Shown here piece by piece: positions 7,020 to 10,891 of a stretch of 10,891 nt of DNA. Below the pieces are notes generated by a model. It was not told the origin of the DNA and did no database searches. It worked only from the letters and a program-made list of their open reading frames with translations. The stretch's first letter is position 1; each line of letters opens with the position of its first letter. This DNA is from Spirochaetales bacterium. GTDB taxonomy: Bacteria > Spirochaetota > Spirochaetia > B11-G9. Location: positions 4,184 to 15,074 of the forward strand of contig JALTGJ010000033.1 in NCBI GenBank assembly GCA_027077185.1, in the 5' to 3' direction. The translations under genes were made by a program, and so were the position numbers.

Positions 7020-7033
7020 AGATGTATTATCAA
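7005..7033 (-). promoter_or_regulatory. Predicted promoter of the XRE-cupin regulator
   Basis: On the minus strand, TTGATA (7028-7033) and a perfect TATAAT (7005-7010) are spaced by exactly 17 bp, the best promoter match in the window. The start point would be near 6998, about 91 nt upstream of the regulator ATG. It faces the tdh promoter, so the two transcripts would be complementary over roughly 20 nt at their 5' ends. Confidence 0.65.
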
Positions 7034-7053
7034 GTTTTTATTTTGGAGGGGAA

Positions 7054-8001
7054 ATGAAAATTCTTCTTACAGGAGCTCTTGGTCAAATTGGATCGGAGCT
7101 GACTCTTAAATTGAGATCAATTTATAATGCGAATAATGTTATTATTACTGATATCAGGGATGATCTTAACAGGGAACTCATTGAATCAGGACCTTTTTAT
7201 AAGGTGGACTGCAGGGACGGAGAGAGAATTCATGAAATTATAAGGAAGCATAAGATCGATAGAATATATCATCTTGCTGCCCTTCTTTCAGCCACAGCCG
7301 AAGAAAATCCTCAGCTTGCATGGGAAATAAATATAAACAGTCTTTATACGATACTAGAGATTGCAAGGGCAGAAAAGTGTTCTGTTTTTATTCCAAGTTC
7401 AATAGGAGCGTTTGGCCCAGGTTCTCCCAAAGACTATACCCCTCAGGATACAATACAGAGGCCGACATCGATGTATGGCGTTACAAAAGTTGCAGGGGAG
7501 CTTTTGTGTGATTATTATTATCATAAGTATGAAGTCGATACCCGGGGTGTCAGATATCCGGGTATTATATCAAATGTGATCTATCCGGGCGGGGGTACAA
7601 CTGATTATGCTGTGCATATATATTATGAGGCTGTCAGGAAAAAGAAGTACACCTGTTTCCTTCGTGGGGATACTTATCTGGATATGATTTATATGCCCGA
7701 TGCACTTAAGGCCGCAATAGAGATAATGGAAGCAGATCCTGAAAAGCTGCGGCATCGAAATGCATTTAATGTAACAGCAATGAGTTTCTGCCCGGAAGAA
7801 CAGGCAGCTTATATAAGAAAATATATGCCTGAGTTTGAGATTGATTATGATATCGATCCTGTAAGACAGGCTCTTGCAAATTCATGGCCCAACAGCCTTG
7901 AAGATTACGCTGCCCGGGTTGAGTGGGGCTGGTCACCTGACTATGATCTGGGTTTAATGACAGAAGATATGCTAAAAGTATTAAAGAATAAATTATTTTA
8001 G
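7054..8001 (+). CDS. tdh: L-threonine 3-dehydrogenase, NAD-dependent epimerase/SDR type
   Basis: This enzyme oxidises L-threonine with NAD+ to 2-amino-3-ketobutyrate in the cytoplasm, the first step of threonine breakdown to glycine and acetyl-CoA. The 315-residue protein has an extended-SDR Rossmann fold. TGALGQIG (6-13) is the dinucleotide loop, D33 at the end of the second strand favours NAD+, and HLAALLSA (73-80) and PSSIGAFGP (114-122) follow. The catalytic YxxxK is Y141/K145 (YGVTK). RYPGII (167-172) and PGGGTTDYA (178-186) are characteristic of the animal and bacterial epimerase-type threonine dehydrogenases and not of generic sugar epimerases. E. coli Tdh belongs instead to the unrelated zinc-dependent medium-chain family. 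The ATG at 7054 follows a strong GGAGGGG (7045-7051). The kbl partner starts 13 nt after its stop, which strongly supports the function. Confidence 0.95.
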   Translation: MKILLTGALGQIGSELTLKLRSIYNANNVIITDIRDDLNRELIESGPFYKVDCRDGERIHEIIRKHKIDRIYHLAALLSATAEENPQLAWEININSLYTILEIARAEKCSVFIPSSIGAFGPGSPKDYTPQDTIQRPTSMYGVTKVAGELLCDYYYHKYEVDTRGVRYPGIISNVIYPGGGTTDYAVHIYYEAVRKKKYTCFLRGDTYLDMIYMPDALKAAIEIMEADPEKLRHRNAFNVTAMSFCPEEQAAYIRKYMPEFEIDYDIDPVRQALANSWPNSLEDYAARVEWGWSPDYDLGLMTEDMLKVLKNKLF

Positions 8002-8003
8002 TC

Positions 8004-8010
8004 AGGAGGA
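8004..8010 (+). promoter_or_regulatory. Strong ribosome binding site for kbl
   Basis: AGGAGGA lies in the 13-nt gap between tdh and kbl, 4 nt before the ATG at 8015. It fixes the start and predicts efficient translation of kbl from the tdh message. Confidence 0.8.
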
Positions 8011-8014
8011 AGTT

Positions 8015-9190
8015 ATGAACAGTGATTTTACGGATCATATTTCAGAAAAAATCGATAAAATTAAGGAAATGAAACTCTACAAAAATGAACGTGTCTTAAC
8101 TACACCACAGGGGAGCCTTATTGAAACGGAAGATGGTAAAAAGGTACTCAATTTTTGTTCAAATAATTATATAGGATTTGCCGATAACGAAAAAATAAAG
8201 AAAGCAGCTGTACGGGGCATTGAGAACTGGGGATTCGGTCTCTCTTCTGTCAGATTTATATGCGGAACTCAAGTTGTTCATAAGCAGCTGGAAAAGGATA
8301 TAGCAGCGTTTACCGGCTGTGAAGATGCCATTTTGTACGCCGCCTGTTTTGATGCAAATGGAGGGGTGTTTGAACCTCTTTTTGATGAAGCTGATGCAAT
8401 TATTTCGGATGAGCTTAACCATGCATCAATTATAGATGGAATCAGGTTATCCAAAGCTAAACGGATTCGTTATAAACATATGGATATGGAAGATCTGGAA
8501 AAGGGGCTTATTGAGACACAAGATTCCAGATTCAGGATAGTTTGTACGGACGGTGTATTTTCAATGGATGGGGATATAGCTCCTGTTGATAAAATAGTAG
8601 ATCTGGCAGAAAAATATAATGCACTTGTAATGGTCGATGATTCACACGCTACGGGGTATATTGGGAAAACAGGGAGAGGAACAGCTGAGTATTGTGGTGT
8701 TTTGGGAAAGGTAGATATTATAACAACTACTTTTGGAAAAGCACTTGGAGGTGCCTCGGGGGGATGTATCTGCGCAAGAAAGGAAATTGTTGAAATGCTG
8801 AGACAGAAATCCCGACCCTATCTTTTTTCGAATACTCTTTCACCAGCTGTAGCTTCAGCCTCCATAGAAGCTCTTGCCCTTTTGAAAAAGAATACTGGTA
8901 AATATTCATCTGATCTCAAAGAGAAAGCAGATTATTTTAGGGCAGAAATGCAGAGTATGGGATTTGATGTTCCGAATGGAGATACCGCAATTATCCCTGT
9001 TATGCTCTACGATGAACAACTGGCAGTGGAAACTGCAGAAAAGCTCTATGAAAATGGAATTTATGTCATTCCTTTCTCTTTTCCTGTTGTTCCAAAGGGT
9101 AAGGCAAGAATACGGGTACAGCTTTCCAGTGAGCATACAATTGGTGATATAGATAAGCTTCTTGAATCGTTTAAAAAGGCTGCTAAGTAG
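8015..9190 (+). CDS. kbl: Glycine C-acetyltransferase (2-amino-3-ketobutyrate CoA ligase)
   Basis: This PLP-dependent enzyme of the alpha-oxoamine synthase family cleaves 2-amino-3-ketobutyrate with CoA to glycine and acetyl-CoA, removing the unstable product of Tdh. At 391 residues it is close to the 398 of E. coli Kbl. The Schiff-base lysine is K242 in TTFGKALGGASGG (238-250). D208 and H211 in DDSHATG are the pyridine-nitrogen and phenolate contacts, and H136 in LNHASIIDG (134-142) would stack on the PLP ring. FCSNNYIG (47-54), SSVRFICGT (77-85) and RIRVQLSS, near the C-terminus, are family motifs. 8-Amino-7-oxononanoate synthase is the nearest alternative, but adjacency to tdh and the absence of other biotin genes argue for Kbl. 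Confidence 0.95.
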   Translation: MNSDFTDHISEKIDKIKEMKLYKNERVLTTPQGSLIETEDGKKVLNFCSNNYIGFADNEKIKKAAVRGIENWGFGLSSVRFICGTQVVHKQLEKDIAAFTGCEDAILYAACFDANGGVFEPLFDEADAIISDELNHASIIDGIRLSKAKRIRYKHMDMEDLEKGLIETQDSRFRIVCTDGVFSMDGDIAPVDKIVDLAEKYNALVMVDDSHATGYIGKTGRGTAEYCGVLGKVDIITTTFGKALGGASGGCICARKEIVEMLRQKSRPYLFSNTLSPAVASASIEALALLKKNTGKYSSDLKEKADYFRAEMQSMGFDVPNGDTAIIPVMLYDEQLAVETAEKLYENGIYVIPFSFPVVPKGKARIRVQLSSEHTIGDIDKLLESFKKAAK

Positions 9191-9200
9191 TAGAAGTTCG

Positions 9201-10340
9201 ATGAATAGAATCAGACCGTTTTCACTTTTGATTAAACCTGTTTCTGCATCCTGTAATTTACGTTGTGAATACTGCTTTTATATTGGTCATCTTGATTATA
9301 TTAAAGAGGATGATAAGCCTGTAATGTCTGATGCAACTTTGGAAAAGATGATCTCAACTTATATGCAAATGGTATTGCCTGAATATAGTTTCACCTGGCA
9401 GGGAGGGGAACCCACTCTCGCGGGACTTGAATTTTTTAAACGAGCTGTTGACTTACAAAAACAGTATGCTCCTTCGAATGTAAAAATAAATAATAGTCTT
9501 CAGACAAATGCAACACTTATTGATCAGCCTTTGGCAGAGTTTTTTACAAAGAATAACTTCCTGTTGGGAGTAAGTCTTGATGGTCCAAAATTAATTCATG
9601 ATAAGTTCCGGTTGACTGTCGATGGGAAACCAACCCATGGCAAGGTCATGCAGGGTATCAATTATCTTCGCCGGGCAAAAACTGAATTTAATATTTTGTG
9701 TCTGGTAAATTCGGAGAATGTAACAAAACCTAAAGATCTGTACAAATACTATAGAGAGAAGGGATTCCTCTTTTTACAGTTTATACCCTGTGTGGAATAT
9801 GATGAAAAGGGAAATCTGACACATTATTCTATAAATGGCAGGCAATGGGGAGAATTCCTTTGTGAAATTTTTGATATCTGGTATAGAAAGGACAGCAGTC
9901 GGGTTTATATCCGCCATTTTGATTCTGTATTAAACTACCTGGTTCTTAATAGGTATGCTCAATGCACTATGGATAAAGACTGCCGGCAATACTTTGTGGT
10001 AGAATATGATGGTGGGATTTATCCCTGCGATTTTTTTGTAAAAAAAGAACTTGAGCTGGGTAATATCCATACAAGCTCCTGGGAGGAAGCTCTTGCAAAC
10101 CCTGTTTACGAGGATTTTGGTAAACGGAAAGGGCAATGGAATAGTCGCTGTAACAGCTGTAAATGGTTACAGTTATGTCATGGAGACTGCCGGAAAATGA
10201 GGGGTCCGGATAACAACCCGGGTACATTGAGTATATTATGTGAAGGATGGCAGATATTTTATAGTTATACTATGGAACGATTTGAAAAGCTTGCACAAAC
10301 GATAAGAGATAGAAATATTCAGTTTAAAGAGGGAAAATGA
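9201..10340 (+). CDS. Radical SAM/SPASM protein, anaerobic sulfatase-maturating enzyme (anSME) type
   Basis: Enzymes of this family use S-adenosylmethionine and three [4Fe-4S] clusters to oxidise a serine or cysteine in a sulfatase to C-alpha-formylglycine without oxygen. In 379 residues I see the radical SAM motif C18xxxC22xxC25 (CNLRCEYCFY), the SAM-contact GGEPT (68-72) and LQTNA (100-104). The SPASM domain cysteines are C255, C261, C276, C317, C320, C326, C330 and C347. C276 is followed by D277, the position of the proposed catalytic base in characterised anSMEs. Length and cysteine numbering nearly match clostridial anSME. The ATG at 9201, 10 nt after the kbl stop, puts CxxxCxxC at the normal distance. 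A TTG at 9162 inside kbl is an unlikely alternative. No clear Shine-Dalgarno precedes 9201, so translation may depend on coupling to kbl. No sulfatase gene is visible, so another peptide substrate remains possible. Confidence 0.87.
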   Translation: MNRIRPFSLLIKPVSASCNLRCEYCFYIGHLDYIKEDDKPVMSDATLEKMISTYMQMVLPEYSFTWQGGEPTLAGLEFFKRAVDLQKQYAPSNVKINNSLQTNATLIDQPLAEFFTKNNFLLGVSLDGPKLIHDKFRLTVDGKPTHGKVMQGINYLRRAKTEFNILCLVNSENVTKPKDLYKYYREKGFLFLQFIPCVEYDEKGNLTHYSINGRQWGEFLCEIFDIWYRKDSSRVYIRHFDSVLNYLVLNRYAQCTMDKDCRQYFVVEYDGGIYPCDFFVKKELELGNIHTSSWEEALANPVYEDFGKRKGQWNSRCNSCKWLQLCHGDCRKMRGPDNNPGTLSILCEGWQIFYSYTMERFEKLAQTIRDRNIQFKEGK

Positions 10341-10891
10341 GTTTAACTGTTACTGCTCTTATTTTAATATCAGCTCTTCTCCATGTAAGCTGGAATACTC
10401 TGGGAAAGAAAAGGACTCCTTCTGCAGCCTTCTTTTTTATTGCATCCCTGGCTTCTGTTATAGTTCTTTTTTCAGTGTTATTAGTCCTGGGCTTTGATTT
10501 TTCAATCTATAGGAAAGTTTGGGTTTATATTTTATTTTCTGGTTTTTCCCAGACGGTTTATTATTTGGGATTGGCAGGAGCCTATAGAACAGGGGAAATG
10601 TCTATTACGTACCCTTTGGCAAGAGCCCTGCCTATTCTTTTTGTCCCATTTATCAGTTTCCTTGCAGGAAGTATAGACGGTCTGACAATCTATTCTGTTT
10701 TTGGTATGGTTGTGGTTTTTTCCGGTTGTCTTATCCTTCCCCAGAAAACTCTAAAAGGTCTTTCTTTTAAAGAATATTTCAAGGTTTATACTCTTTTTGC
10801 AGTTTTAGCTGCCTTTGGGACAACGGGTTATACTCTTATAGACAGTAGTGCGATGACTATTCTTAGAAATACAGGAAATGAGTCAATTCTT
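10337..10891 (+). CDS. EamA/DMT-superfamily membrane transporter (3' end missing)
   Basis: This is an integral inner-membrane protein of the drug/metabolite transporter superfamily, whose members export amino acids or other metabolites. I translated 185 codons, open to the window edge. Usual members have about 280-300 residues and ten helices; about five or six hydrophobic segments are visible (near 2-18, 30-52, 62-80, 94-110, 117-134 and 150-167). The early HVSWN (16-20) and the YYLGLAGAYRTGEMSITYPL stretch (75-94) are EamA hallmarks. The ATG overlaps the upstream TGA (ATGA), with GAGGG upstream, so it belongs to the tdh-kbl operon. E. coli RhtA, a threonine/homoserine exporter, is in the same superfamily. 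An amino acid overflow role here is therefore reasonable but inferred from context only. Confidence 0.85.
   Translation, partial: MSLTVTALILISALLHVSWNTLGKKRTPSAAFFFIASLASVIVLFSVLLVLGFDFSIYRKVWVYILFSGFSQTVYYLGLAGAYRTGEMSITYPLARALPILFVPFISFLAGSIDGLTIYSVFGMVVVFSGCLILPQKTLKGLSFKEYFKVYTLFAVLAAFGTTGYTLIDSSAMTILRNTGNESIL

Noticed and set aside
6974..7053. Possible glycine or threonine-responsive riboswitch/T-box in the tdh leader
   Set aside because: The leader is only about 75 nt, AT-rich, and shows neither conserved riboswitch cores nor a terminator/antiterminator pair.
8015..9190. Alternative identity as a biotin-pathway 8-amino-7-oxononanoate synthase
   Set aside because: The same fold family, but tdh is immediately upstream and no biotin genes are present; family motifs and length suit Kbl.

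Overview
The window looks like part of a chromosome from a low-to-moderate GC, anaerobic or facultatively anaerobic bacterium, most plausibly a spirochaete. This placement is an inference. It rests on the substrate-binding-protein N-terminus (a signal peptide ending in FS-GGQKD, a style I associate with spirochaete binding proteins), the epimerase-type threonine dehydrogenase paired with kbl, and an oxygen-sensitive radical SAM/SPASM enzyme. No rRNA, tRNA, phage, transposase or CRISPR signal is present to anchor it.

Layout. The left two thirds (1-6180, minus strand) is a complete-order oligopeptide/dipeptide ABC importer operon: binding protein (4159-6180), two permeases (3060-4058 and 1939-3063) and two ATPases (909-1925 and 1-909). 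The second ATPase runs off the left edge. The genes from 4058 to 1 are packed tightly (ATGA overlap, 13-nt gap, TAATG overlap). A strong hairpin followed by a U-tract separates the binding-protein gene from the first permease gene. Upstream of the importer, also on the minus strand, is an XRE helix-turn-helix/cupin regulator (6332-6907).

Diverging from the regulator on the plus strand is a compact catabolic operon: L-threonine 3-dehydrogenase of the short-chain/epimerase type (7054-8001), 2-amino-3-ketobutyrate CoA ligase (8015-9190), a radical SAM/SPASM protein with every cysteine expected of an anaerobic sulfatase-maturating enzyme (9201-10340), and an EamA/DMT-family membrane transporter (10337 to the right edge, partial).

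How the parts may work together. The importer brings in peptides, which peptidases outside this window would hydrolyse. Tdh and Kbl convert threonine plus NAD+ and CoA to glycine, acetyl-CoA and NADH. The EamA protein may export an amino acid or related metabolite. The regulator probably senses a small ligand through its cupin domain. Related 10-bp sequences (consensus roughly ATRNYAAACY) occur as a near-perfect palindrome over the predicted importer promoter and as four copies in the regulator/tdh intergenic region, so both operons may form one regulon. That intergenic region also appears to hold two face-to-face promoters whose transcripts would overlap at their 5' ends.

The least expected element is the sulfatase-maturase-like enzyme inside a threonine catabolic operon, with no sulfatase gene in view. 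No stretch longer than 300 bases lacks a gene. The three intergenic gaps (4059-4158, 6181-6331, 6908-7053) hold the terminator, promoters and putative operators listed below.
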